This document shows positions 1 through 9,229 of a stretch of 40,195 bases of DNA, piece after piece. Each line of letters begins with the position of its first letter. Position 1 is the stretch's first letter. Made by a program: the position numbers and the translations under genes. The DNA lies in NCBI GenBank assembly GCA_003427395.1, contig BFEA01000451.1:238839-279033 (forward strand), given 5' to 3'. Under the pieces are notes generated by a model. The model did no database searches and was not told the DNA's origin. It saw only the letters and a list, made by a program, of their open reading frames with translations. The DNA comes from Chara braunii (Eukaryota > Streptophyta > Charophyceae > Charales > Characeae).

Positions 1-56
<56 letters not shown>
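1..56. repeat. (CA)n microsatellite
   Basis: Uninterrupted CA dinucleotides open the window and are followed by a CATACA transition. Similar CA/TG runs next to G-rich tracts occur at 27822-27840 and 40045-40058, so this may be the edge of the same kind of module, cut by the window border. Confidence 0.95.
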
Positions 57-61
<5 letters not shown>

Positions 62-489
62 AAAATGGCTGTGCATGAATTGAAATTTCCCTGCAACCCA
101 AACACTGACTAGCCTCTAGTGTCATTCCATAGTAGTCAGATCTGGCAGTGAGTACTGAGAACCCTGTGAGGTTTGTCTTTCCTCTGTTTCGAACTCCTCC
201 CCTTCCACCCCTCCCTTCCTTTGCTCCCTCCCTCCCATTCTTCTTTTTGCCTAGTGACGATGATGATGATGACAATGATAGTGGATGTTGTGATGCACAG
301 CATTTCTAAACTCCGTCCGATTTTGCAGTTTGGTGTCAGAGTTTGCCATTCTGAGTCAGTCTGTTCTGGCCTGAGTCAATTTTGAGTCCTCTGCTGTTGC
401 GTGTATGCTTTTATAGCTGCTACGTTGTGATTCATTATAGAGCAATTCACCAGCCACATCCCTCTCAGGAAGTAGTGGTAGAGAGATGG
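57..489. other. Unassigned spacer
   Basis: A pyrimidine-rich stretch (about 170-250) and a short GAT repeat near 258-273 are visible. I see no gene or element signature. Confidence 0.5.
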
Positions 490-1105
490 GTTAGAGATTC
501 ACATGTCACACATGAAGACTTCCTCTAGTTTTGGTCAAGCTTCTTCCGGCCCCACATGAGGCACTACAATGGAAGATAATTCATAGACACCTACTAGCCC
601 CTGACTGAGTAGTATCCAGGTTGGATTTCCATGAAAAGTGGTTTCTCTCCCAATATGCTCCGTCTTGCAACTACCCTTGCTCCTACAAGAGCCACGATTC
701 TGGAACACTGCCTGCTGGAATGCCCAGTGGCAATCGAGGTGTGGCTATGGTGGGTGTGCTGCTCTGGTGTTCCTTACCCATACCTTATCCTTCTTTCCCT
801 TTTTTTTCCCATGAGCTCTCCACCCATCCTTCCTCTCCCCAATTCTCCCCAGCACACTCCTACTCCCCCTATCCTACTACCTTAATGTTAACCACTCAGG
901 ACCATCACCCTTCTACCATCTTGGCGGGGTGACCTAACCGGACAGTAGTTGCAGGAGCCTTATCCTATTTGGGTGTTGGTTAGCAAGACCAGCCCCGTAT
1001 GTGAGACACATTCCAGTCCAAATTCTTCGCTCTTACATGCCTTGGCCCACTAATGACCATTGGAGGATCAAGAGCTCTCACGAAAGGAAAAATAATAACT
1101 TACAC
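490..1105 (+). pseudogene. LINE ORF2 fragment, zf-RVT region
   Basis: Broken remnant of the C-terminal zinc-binding region of a plant L1-like LINE. Around 567-600 the sequence reads LQWKIIHRHLLAPD, matching LQWQIVHRCLPTN in LINE A (near 34635). It continues past a stop to LEHCLLECPVAIEVWLWW (about 699-752), matching the LINE A stretch around EHIFLQCQVAVTTWRWW. The zinc-ligand pattern H-x3-C followed by a W-rich segment is typical of this domain. Weaker similarity to the post-zinc region continues to about 1105. Several stops and no start make it a dead, 5'-truncated copy. It is followed directly by an ORF1 fragment in the same orientation, so two LINE pieces lie head to tail. Confidence 0.7.
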
Positions 1106-1133
1106 TTTTTGCATTGCAAAAAGTGAAATTATT
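1091..1133. repeat. Perfect hairpin at a LINE-LINE junction
   Basis: CACTTTTTGC (1103-1112) and GCAAAAAGTG (1116-1125) form a perfect 10-bp stem with a 3-nt loop. Outer AATAAT/ATTATT arms add partial pairing. It sits between the zf-RVT fragment on the left and the ORF1 fragment on the right. Confidence 0.8.
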
Positions 1134-1139
1134 GATCTT

Positions 1140-2030
1140 AGGCTCAATACAGCTTTGTTTTTCCTTAGAGAGCAAGGGGGACAAAGGAAAAGACCCGGCT
1201 AGGGAGGAGGGGAAGGGGGAAGGAAGCAAAGAGGGGCAACTGCCCAATCAGGGGGGTAGTCAGCAGATACAGGCAAGGGGGGGGGGGAGAGGAGGAGCTT
1301 AGCGACCCGGACCCCTTCAAGGAGGCCTTTGGCCCCACCCCGATGGAGGTAGGACCATCTCCCCTCCCCCCCCACCCCCCCTCCAGAAATTATAATGGAA
1401 GATGCCCAGCCGCCATACGACCACGACAGTGACAACACCCAACAGGACCAGCACATCCCAATCGAACAGAAGCTGATCCAGCTGGCGGACTGCCTACTAA
1501 GTAGTCTAAAAGACGGATACGGTCCGGAGTCAGATGAGTTTTGGGATGCAATGTACCTAAGTATCTTCCCTATCCTTGATGGAAGTCCCAACCTCAAGAA
1601 AGTAATGACGGAAGGTCTGCCCCCGGGCTTGCACTGGCCAGATGTGGGCACTCGAGTCTTACACATAGTGGCGGAACTCCCGCCACCTCCATGGCCCAGA
1701 ACAGGGAACAGGAAGTAAGGACCGAAAAGAAGGAAAGCTCATAAGGGCTACAGAAGGGAGAAGCCACACAGGCAGAGGCACAGACTGTGACCCGCAACCC
1801 GGGGCAGGGTGCACCAGCAGCAGCAGGAGGGCAATCAGGCATAAGTAAAGTCGGGGACAAAAAGCACAATCAGATAAGGCAAACCAGCAAACCCTCCCCG
1901 GACGAGCACAAACCGGGCACAGGCCTGCCCCAGGAGAATGAACCAACCGAAAGATGACGTCTGAGACAGTGCCTGGAACATGGAGAGGGGGTAGGGAAGA
2001 TAGCAGCTGCAGGAGTACTCCTCGTTCCGG
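1140..2030 (+). pseudogene. LINE ORF1 (gag-like) C-terminal fragment
   Basis: Proline/glutamine-rich ORF1 remnant. DPFKEAFGPTPMEV (about 1310-1350) matches DPFQEAFGPQPMEI of LINE A near 29755-29790. The frame from 1395 (EQKLIQLADCLLSSLKDGYG, then EFWDAMYLSIFPILDGSP) matches LINE A around EQKLQGIAEWLLEGLKAQYG and its continuation to 30020. Identity is moderate, so this is a different copy or subfamily. After the stop near 1718 the coding signal continues with shifts, and a short VLL-VPVANW stretch recalls the GVLAIPL segment at 30293 of LINE A. The copy ends at the left edge of the palindrome. The endonuclease and RT that should follow are missing. Confidence 0.72.
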
Positions 2031-2432
2031 TAGCCAATTGGGAGTGGGGAGTCAGCGATGCAAGATCTGCCACCGCAAGGACCTATGGTTTGTGGGCATG
2101 ATCTTCGCATATCTGGACCAGTCTAAAGATTGTGACAGTTTAAGTTCCAGCGGCGAGTCTCGAGCCCATCTGTTTGCTACCGTTTGGCTGATCGGTTGAC
2201 TCGACCGTGATGATCGGTATCCCCCTTTCACTGTGTAGTCCCATACCGATCATCACGGCCGAGTCAACCGATCAGCCAAACAGTAGCAAACAGATGGGCT
2301 CGAGACTCGCCGCTGGAACTTAAACTGTCACAATCTTTAGATTGGTCCAGATATGGGAAGATCATGCCCACAAACCATAGGTCCTTGCTGTGGCAGATCT
2401 TGCATCGCTGCCTCCCCACTCCCGATTGGCTA
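2031..2432. repeat. Large near-perfect palindrome (190-bp arms)
   Basis: Left arm 2031-2220 and right arm 2243-2432 are reverse complements with only a few mismatches, around a 22-bp spacer (2221-2242). The right arm lies in the sense direction of LINE ORF2 and leads into the zf-RVT motif LLWQILHRCLPTPDWL, so the left arm is an inverted duplicate of LINE sequence. The clear match stops sharply at 2031 and 2432. Confidence 0.93.
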
Positions 2433-3053
2433 GTGTCAAGGACTAACCTGGAACAACAAGGAAAACTATCCCCCATCTGTGCATATTGTGGAAGAACCCA
2501 CACGCCGGCCAGAACAACCCTTGAACACTGCTTACTGGCGTGCCCAATGGTCACCAAATTATGGCAATGGTGGGATGTGACCTTTCACTCCCTCAGTGGA
2601 TATCATATCCCGTGGGACCTAGGCCTTTTGCTGCTGCGAGAGAACTGCCACTTAATGGCACATTGGTCCTCGTTTGCGACCAACCTTTTTTCATACACAA
2701 GGCTGCATATCCTTATGTTGGCTTGGAGAGTCAAGTGCTCATTTGAAAGAAAAGACCACCAATCTAGCTTGCTGCAGGCGCAAAAAGCGGTCGAAGAGCA
2801 GATCAGGAATAAAACCCAGGAAACTTGGAAATGCAGGAGGCTTGAATTCTATGAGGAGAAAGACCCTGTCATCAAGGAGGTCATTCGAGACTCCTATATA
2901 CAGATTTGGCAGGACGCTAACAAACTGTTTTCGGAACTCAACACTGCCCTGGATATCACATGGAAACCATGGAGGAGAACGAAACCTGATTGGCAGACCC
3001 TTCTGCGACTTTCACGTCCCATTCCTCCAACCCAACTTCGTCCTCCTCCCTAG
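2243..3053 (+). pseudogene. LINE ORF2 C-terminus (zf-RVT and tail)
   Basis: An open frame from 2364 to a stop at 3051-3053 encodes the C-terminal region of a plant L1-like ORF2. It contains LWQILHRCLPTPDWL, a C-x2-C pair (CAYC, about 2477-2488), LEHCLLACP, a W-rich segment, and then the charged helical tail ending in a proline-rich terminus. In the full domain order this follows endonuclease and RT, both absent here. The stretch from 2243 is also the right arm of the palindrome. The frame is unusually open for a remnant (229 codons), suggesting a younger copy than the neighbouring LINE pieces. It may belong with the ORF1 piece upstream as one internally deleted element, but this is inferred. 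Confidence 0.75.
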
Positions 3054-3067
3054 TCCTGAGCCGCCTG

Positions 3068-3091
3068 CCCCCCCCCCCCCCCCCCCCCCCG

Positions 3092-3143
<52 letters not shown>
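3068..3143. repeat. Poly-C tract
   Basis: About 75 C residues interrupted by a single G at 3091. It follows the stop of the LINE frame. Apparent polyproline and polyglycine frames across it are artefacts of the homopolymer. Its true length is doubtful in an assembly. Confidence 0.95.
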
Positions 3144-3146
<3 letters not shown>

Positions 3147-3550
3147 CACAGTTGCCCCATTGCCCACCCCTGCTTGCCGCAACGCCTGCCCCCACTCCCC
3201 CGGCCACTTGATAATGGAGGTATCAATATCAAATGACAGACATCAACGACAGAGAAGATACCATCATCAGGGGAGGACCTTGTTGCAGCGGTCTTCAAGG
3301 ATCATTAATGGTGGCATGCATGGTAACTGTATGGCTTCTGCATGGGTTCTGAGGGGGTATAAGGTTTAAAAGGTTTAAAGAATTAAAGATTTTAAAGATT
3401 GTAAAATTCGGTTGCTCCATGGGAAAACAAAGTCATGGTACTGGCCAACTGTGCAACCGCAAATGGTAGGTCGTTAACTACAACACACGCCTCCTTGACC
3501 TGTACTTATTTGGGGGTAGCGGGGTAGCAGGGTAGGAGGGTAGCAGTGTA
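3144..3550. other. Unassigned spacer
   Basis: Contains a small degenerate repeat of the AAGGTTTAAA/AAAGATT type at about 3360-3405 and a GGGTAGCRGG repeat at about 3514-3548. No coding or RNA signal that I can support. Confidence 0.5.
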
Positions 3551-4356
3551 CTAAGCTGATTCAGATGGGATAGATCGACGTCCCGGAGGAGGGTGTAGAT
3601 TGTTGCACCAGGGTAATTCAGGCGAAGGGACAAACACACAAACACAATAATAATGGTAAAGAGGCTGCTTTGTATATGATTGTTTAGTTTTTGAGAAACT
3701 GCTTAAAAAAGGGGTTAGGAAGTCCCGGGAGTTCCGGCTCGGACAAAAGTCCGAAATTAGGTGTTTCTCAAAAGCATAGTCATCCATACTATTCGCATGC
3801 CTAATCGGAATGATCATATACTTGTCCATCCCGAATTTAAGCAGCCAAAGGTACAAATGTGGTGCCTGACCAAGTGCGTCGTTCTATGCATTCCTACAGT
3901 GTTCCCGCCACCTCTGGATAATGCGTCTACCCCGATATTCCCCAATCGCATACCGGTCTCGTGAATCACGCCACAGTCGTAGTCACTTTGTTTTCGATTA
4001 ACCTCTACCACCTCGATGCTCTGCGTAGATACGAGGATACAGCTAAAAGTCCGGCGTTAATAACATGACGACCGAGCAAACTACTCTCTCCAGATATTGA
4101 TAACTTCACGATATCTAACTCTGCATTTGGTTTGCAGAACCAGTAATGTGGTCTCGATCTTAACCAATAAGCTCATCAACATATCGTATAGTGTTCTGCG
4201 CAGGTTTTCATTGTGGATGAAACCTATCATAAAATGCATAGGTTCGACGACGTTTCTCACATAATCTTCAAGTGCTTGAATTAGCCTCGCTCGAATTGTA
4301 ACCCGCCCACCATTGTGTGCAACACTACCCCCACGGTTCTCGCAATTGTCCGGCAT
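3551..4356 (-). pseudogene. Penelope-like element, GIY-YIG-like nuclease region
   Basis: On the minus strand, a helical segment (ALEDYVRNVVEPMHF ... LVKIETTLLVLQTKCRVRYRE, about 4270-4095) leads through stops and a frameshift into a stretch resembling the GIY-YIG endonuclease fold. It has VIHETGMRLGNIG (about 3975-3937), then in another frame RWREHCRNA (about 3915-3890), then LYLWLLKFGMDKYMIIPI and FEKHLISDFCPSRN (about 3855-3735). The order GIY-like strand, R...EH, then ExxLI followed by F-PS-N is what GIY-YIG domains of Penelope-like retroelements show. The canonical tyrosines are degenerate and at least one frameshift is needed, so it is inactive. The RT of the same type lies on the same strand at 6480-7849, upstream in reading direction, matching the RT then GIY-YIG order of canonical Penelope elements. 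The motif assignment is by eye. Confidence 0.5.
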
Positions 4357-4960
4357 TTCTCAGCAAGCAGCTCTCACTAGGATTAAACCAATGCCCAAAA
4401 ACATAACCCCAATCCCAAATAGTACTAACTAGATCACCTTACTTCCTCTCTTCATATCGGTCACTTGAACCCTAGTCAGAATGTCAATCTTCACGAGCAA
4501 ACTCTGGGATCTCGATCTCGGCCACCTCAACGCACCTCGTAACCTGCAGAGAGACACGCAAGTCCTCCATGGTCCAAAGCTGACTGCTCATGTATATCAA
4601 ATAGCCACAGAGAAAACTCCACCCGTGCCCGCCTTATGTCACTCGGCGTGCCTAGTGTATGTCGATGTCTCCAGACCCTTCCGCATGTCGACACAACTAC
4701 CGTACAACGCGTGTCAGCTGGCGGTTACTACGAGCCCACAAGATGGCAGACTGCGGCAAAACAGTCTGTGCAGTCCAAGCAAGCTCACAAAGGCAATCAA
4801 AACTCCCACATAGCACGTTCGAAAATGATTGTGAGTAACATGACAACTGCGAAGAAGAGCAACATGTGGTATCCCCCAACCGGTTTCACTCGCCCATAGG
4901 GGATCATTAGGAGGGTGACTCTATAAGCAGAGTCTCTGTGCTCGCAAGCCTTGTCTCCCG

Positions 4961-4971
4961 ATATATATAAG
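4961..4971 (+). promoter_or_regulatory. TATA-like box
   Basis: ATATATATAAG follows a CT-rich stretch and precedes GCATCACAACTGACTG and a pyrimidine-rich run about 25-35 bp downstream, the spacing expected for a polymerase II initiator. It could be the core promoter of a solo LTR or other element, but no LTR ends were found. This is motif evidence only. Confidence 0.3.
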
Positions 4972-5354
4972 CATCACAACTGACTGTCTCTTTCTCCGTG
5001 ATCAAGAAGTAAAAACGGTAAGCTTACGACCCATCGGTCAAGCCTCAAAGAGCCATTTCGCTTGGGGTCCATTCCTATTTCCCTAGTCCGTAATGATCCT
5101 ATTAATAGTCCACCGATTTACTAAAAGCAGAATCAATGAATCATTGAAAAACATTGAAAAAATCGAATCAACCCCGTAAAACCCTTGAATCGTCGAAAAA
5201 CACTGCTCATGTCTCTTCCCGGGAGCTAAGTGCGTACTTGGGTCCATCTACCCTACCTCAATGATCGCATTCGATTTGCTATCCGTCGAATGGGATTGGA
5301 AAACTAACACGAAGAAGCCCGAAAATACCCAAATTCGTCAGCCCGCAGACAGAA

Positions 5355-5515
5355 CAGAGTCAGCGAAGTCCGAAGAGAGTCTGAGAAGTCTGAAAAAGTC
5401 TAAAAAGTATGAAAAAGTCTGACATAGTCTGAGGAAGTCTGAAAAAAACTGAAAACCCCAAAACATTGCAAAAATCTGAAAAATCTGAAAAACGCCTCAA
5501 AAACGCCTGAAGAAG
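5355..5515. repeat. Degenerate ~10-bp minisatellite (GTCTGAAAAA-like)
   Basis: At least nine imperfect copies of GTCTGARRAA occur in a row, followed by a related AAAATCTGAAAA/AACGCCT extension. Its stop-free complementary frame should not be read as a gene. Confidence 0.8.
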
Positions 5516-5691
5516 GGGAGCATCCCCCTACTACAGATGCCTGTTTATCTGCTGGGTCTGATCCCTCCTGTGTCCGAACCGTCAATCCTCTTCCTCTGCT
5601 GTTTGCCAACGCGGCCGTAAAGGATAACGCATTATGCAGGCTCTGAAGTGCTCGATTCGGCACAGCCTTGGCCAACCTGGCCAGGGCTCAC

Positions 5692-5692
5692 A

Positions 5693-5723
<31 letters not shown>
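5692..5723. repeat. (GA)n microsatellite
   Basis: GA dinucleotides with one GATA interruption. Confidence 0.92.
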
Positions 5724-6479
5724 TGGCAGGCTGCGGCGACACAGTCGGTCTAGGAAGGCATAGGTATCCAAGAGTCCCCTTCATGCACATGTGAGCGAGT
5801 AAACAGAAATCAAGAGTCTACAACAAAATGCTCCGAAGACATTCTGCAAAATTTGACTCAAAAATCCTGCATCATTCAGCCACAAATGCAAGCTCGCAAC
5901 TCGTGAACACCATAGCTCAATCTCCCCACAGTAGTAGGCAAAGTAGACTCCTCCGACCGGTTTCGTCCGACCACTTAAGCGGACTCGTCAGGAAGGTGCA
6001 CTCGATACGAGTACTTCTGCCAAAAGAGGGGATGTCCGCCTTGCCCCTCCAAGTTATACTCCCATGTTACTACCTTTCCAACCTGTATCTCAAAACTTGC
6101 CTCTTTCTACCTGGCTGGCTCGTACAACTTCCGTCTATTGCTCGTATCCTAGATAGAAACCGTTCTACGTTCCGTAGCGAAGATTTGCTGGACCAAAAAC
6201 CACTCATAATCTCGATGCCGAAAATAAATAGCGGATCACGCCGAACGGTCCGACCGAACACAAATGATGAACTAAAAATAGCACTCAGACCGACAAAAGA
6301 AAATCCGAAACGAAAAAGACACTCAGTCCGAATTGCAACAAAACCCCGCGGATTTGTCCTACCGACCTTGTCTACGGCTGTCGAAAACCTACCGTGGCCA
6401 CGTGGTTTCCCAGGCACTTCCCGTGAGGTTCCCCTGGCTTTCACGGGCCATTCTTCTTTGCTTGTCGTCTACTGACAGC

Positions 6480-7849
6480 GGAGGACCACTGGAGGTCACC
6501 AGTTCGAGACCCATCCTTATCATACATTCTCTGGAAAATCTTCAGTAGTTGGTACAAGAGTCCGTCTTCCGTAACCTTAGCCAGCTTGGCTAAGGCCCCG
6601 AGAGAGACCTCCGGGGGATATCCCCGGAGGTGACTTTCCACCAGAGCAAAGGTTAAAACACCAATGCTTAGAGTTGTTGCTGTGGATGCTGACCATAGTC
6701 TCTTGAGAGTAGAATCCAGACACGCCTTCTTCGTCCTCTTCTCAGAGTAGCTACTATAGTCCTGCATAGTCTGATATCTCAGCTTCCCCGTGTCCCGCAG
6801 AGCCGTCGTATTCTTAGTTTCTTGCACGAAGTGTATCTGCACTGGATTGCTCATCACATACATTCTTCCACCAATAAATGACTAGGAATTCCCTCCATCA
6901 TCCTTCCTGATAAGCTTGAGATTCTTGTCGTAGCTTTGTTCAAACTTCTCAACGATCTTGTGTGCTTTTTCCCATGACCCTCTGTCTTCGTTGCATCCCA
7001 CGACGATGGAGACGTCATCTACCATCCGCCATCCGTGAATGAATCTTCTGTCGGCACCGAGCTCAGACATAAATTTAACTTCAGCCATCACACAGGTAAT
7101 TGTTGCCAACGCCGGTGCGATAGGCCGCCAGCGTAGAAGATCCTTATATATGCTTCCCCTAATCGCCCACCTAGTTTCCAACCCCCGATCTGATTGAGGC
7201 CTTCCTCTGTGTAGCGTCTCTTGCATGTCTGTCCCACTTCCTCCTCCGTCGATCGCACGGTTTCATAGCTAGGATTCCAAACGAACATCTTTCCAAACTC
7301 GTGTCTATAGAGCACTGGACAGACAATCGCAGTGTCTCCCGCATTACGGTCTATAGGTTAGAGCACAAGTCCTTTAAGCCGGTCTACCCACGCACCTACC
7401 TGCTCGTCCGTCCACGCCGCAGACCTACCGCTTTTCCCTCGGAAGCACGAATTGAACAAAATATCCTCAATACCACTCTTCCCTTTCAAATGCGATGTAG
7501 CTGTCCCAACACTCTCCCGCAGCAAATTCGCCCACGTGCCAATGTTGCATTCCGTGACATTCGTAGCATTGCGAATAAAGCTAGGAGCAGTTTTGGACCT
7601 ATTACTCAGGAGCAGAAAACTGGGGGTCCCCGTTAACCACGTGTGGGAGATCGTAGGATGGAAATAGGGTACAACAGCAGTAGAGATGGTGACTCTGCTG
7701 CAGTAAGTTTTGTCGGAGTGACGTAAAAGAGGATTGATGGAGGGTTTCTGAGTCGTTTTCTGAATTTTCTCTGTTTCTTTGTCGTAGTAATTTTCCAAGT
7801 AGCTCAAATTTTTCTTAGCCAAAGCCGGGTAATGGCCCCAGTATCTCAA
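6480..7849 (-). pseudogene. Penelope-like reverse transcriptase remnant
   Basis: Minus-strand pieces in reading order: GKSGIEDILFNSCFRGKSG (about 7490-7430); NAGDTAIVCPVLYRHEFGK around a stop; a helical stretch EEVGQTCKRRYTEEGLNQIG; LLRWRPIAPALATITCVMAE; then GWRMVDDVSIVV (about 7045-7010), where VDD occupies the catalytic [FY]xDD position. It continues to IGGRMYVMSNPVQIHF, a basic segment and a thumb-like HLRGYPPEVSLGAL, and ends near 6540. Compared with family members there is almost nothing between the RPI motif and the xDD box, so the palm segment carrying the first catalytic aspartate appears deleted, with a PALA/IAPA join. Several stops also occur. An active element would copy RNA at a nicked target with a partner nuclease, and the GIY-YIG-like piece at 3551-4356 fits that role. 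Family assignment is from motif memory; another RT clade is possible. Confidence 0.55.
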
Positions 7850-7861
7850 ACTTTCACAATT

Positions 7862-7969
7862 CTATGTAAATTTTCATATGGGATGTTGGGCCCGGTTCCC
7901 AGCACATGCTGCTCCCCACAAATAGATTGGAGCCTTGTTCCCAATTTAAAAAAAAATAAAAAAAAAGGC
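7862..7969 (+). mobile_element. Short A-tailed retroposon with B/C-type LINE tail
   Basis: GGGATGTTGGGCCCGGTTCC (7880-7899) followed by CAGCACATGCTGCTCCCC, an ANAAATAGATTGGAGCC segment and a broken A-run (7943-7969) matches the 3' ends of LINE B and LINE C and the retroposon at 26141-26289. GTTGGG (7885-7890) pairs with CCCAGC (7898-7903) around loop CCCGGTT. The 5' end and target duplication are unclear, so it may be a SINE copy or a severely 5'-truncated LINE. Confidence 0.6.
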
Positions 7970-8451
7970 ATTATGGTAACTACCATAGTCACAAAGAAGC
8001 AGTAGCGATAGGTCGCAAAGTGTTTGTACATCCATCATATTGGGATCAGGGTAGTAAGGCATATTTGCACAATGTGTGTGTGTGATAGGGTAGCAGTGTC
8101 TTCAGGCAGCACACTAAGGGGCCCAGGATAACCTTTTTTTTTTTTTTTTTTTTTTTCTAACTGACCCAGGTTGCTAGTGGTGATGATAAGAGAATCCACC
8201 ACTAGCAGCCCAACTACGGGCTCCAGTCTATTAGTGGGGAGTTGCACCTGCTGGAAAACGGGTCCAGCATCCCTAATACAATATTGTTGAAAAATAGTTC
8301 AAAGGAAAAACGTTCAGGAAAGAGAACTGCCTCTTCAGCCAAGTTCTGGCCGCCATAGATTTGTGTTATTGCAAGCAGCGCTACCTCCTATTCTCAATTA
8401 CCCCGATCCTTCAAGAATTACAAATGACAGGAAAAAAAAACGATGATGTCA

Positions 8452-8536
8452 CAGCTCAACATGCTTGTCCGAGCATCTGAAAACCTTTTCACGGTGCTGT
8501 CACAGCTCAACATGCTTGCCCTAGCATATGAAAACC
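8452..8536. repeat. Short direct repeat in LINE B
   Basis: Two copies of a GCTCAACATGCTTGYCC..AGCAT.TGAAAACC unit occur about 50 bp apart, inside the LINE B C-terminal region. This is a local duplication with no evident function. Confidence 0.85.
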
Positions 8537-8552
8537 GGAGAAGGAAATTTGA

Positions 8553-8908
8553 TAATCCCTTTTAACAGGGACTTCATCTCCTTCTCCTCTTGGCCATGAC
8601 ACCTCCCTCAGCTTCTCCCCTGAATCCTCTCTCATCCAATGCAAGTGGAATCTTTGATTTTTTTTTGTTTTATTTCTTTTTTTTGTGCGACTGTTTTCAG
8701 ATCTGCTTTTAATTTAATCCACTGGGCCCATAATCCCTTTTAACAGGGACTTCATCTCCTTCTCCTCTTGGCCATGACACCTCCCTCAGCTTCTCCCCTG
8801 AATCCTCTCTCATCCAATGCAAGTGGAATTTTTGATTTTTTTTTGTTTTATTTTTTTTTTTTGTGCAACTGTTTTCAGATCTGCTTTTAATTTAATCCAC
8901 TGGGCCCA
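8553..8908. repeat. 178-bp tandem duplication
   Basis: 8553-8730 and 8731-8908 are nearly identical (a handful of substitutions and T-run differences). Each copy encodes, on the minus strand, the LINE C-terminal tail including IKLKADLKT and HWMRED, so a coding segment has been duplicated in tandem inside LINE B. The low divergence means it is far younger than LINE B itself, or an assembly artefact. Confidence 0.93.
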
Positions 8909-9229
8909 AATCTCTGTTCGAATAAATTGCCTGAGTAGTTTGAATATTTCAGAACCTTCAATTTGAACTTCTTCCCATGTGAGTACACCTTCTATACCAC
9001 AACACTCATAGAATAGTCTTTCCTCCCAAAGTAAAAAAGTTATGTTGGAATTCAGACAAGGTTAATATTGATGGATTTCAATGACCCAAAAGTACTGTCC
9101 GCCAGTCCCAAGGCCAGTCCAGGCCAGTCAATCTTCTCCATGAATAATCTCATCTCCTCCACAACAAACAAGACTTCGGGCATTGTAAAAATATATGTTC
9201 ACTCGTTTCCCTAATCCTTCTACTTGGAA

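Larger units (their letters stand above)
4357..6479. other. Unassigned stretch between the two Penelope-like parts
   Basis: No reading frame here is convincing. It holds a TATA-like site, a short minisatellite and a GA run (separate entries). A weak repeat of a ggcagRctgcggc motif occurs near 4744 and 5726. It may be an insertion, an unspliced intron of the Penelope-like element, or unrelated DNA. I could not find a target duplication. Confidence 0.4.
8133..9229 (-). pseudogene. LINE B piece 7: distal zf-RVT, C-terminus and 3' tail
   Basis: 3'-terminal piece of the interrupted minus-strand LINE. ETSEHIFLQCP (about 9193-9160) and WRRLTGLDWPWDWRTVLLGH continue the zf-RVT domain whose first half lies at 12019-12300. 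The pattern matches LINE A (ETIEHIFLQC ... WPLEWRAILLGH). The charged tail (LLRQFIRTEIWAQWIKLKAD, near 8900) enters a segment that is tandemly duplicated (8553-8908). The 3' untranslated tail (about 8290-8157) carries the hairpin GCTGGA-CCCGTTT-TCCAGC (8268-8250) and ends in poly(A), seen as T residues at about 8133-8156. Many stops and frameshifts: inactive. Confidence 0.72.

Noticed and set aside
1199-2110. Minus-strand frames opposite the LINE ORF1 fragment
   Set aside because: They are shadows of a coding remnant whose plus-strand frame has a clear match in LINE A.
2956-3298. Polyproline and polyglycine reading frames over the poly-C tract
   Set aside because: They exist only because the homopolymer has no stops; no start context, domain or paralogue.
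6480-6520. tRNA T-arm-like CAGTTCGAGACC on the plus strand
   Set aside because: No A box at a suitable distance and no cloverleaf; it lies at the end of the RT remnant.
3483-8115. Terminal repeats of the Penelope-like element (GGGTAGCAGTGT at about 3540 and 8090)
   Set aside because: Only 12 bp match, the surroundings differ, and 8090 lies beyond a separate retroposon.
8105-8132. Target duplication for LINE B (CCCAGGATAACC versus CCCAGGTTATGG near 26462)
   Set aside because: Only 8 of 12 match, and the 5' edge of LINE B is not fixed well enough.
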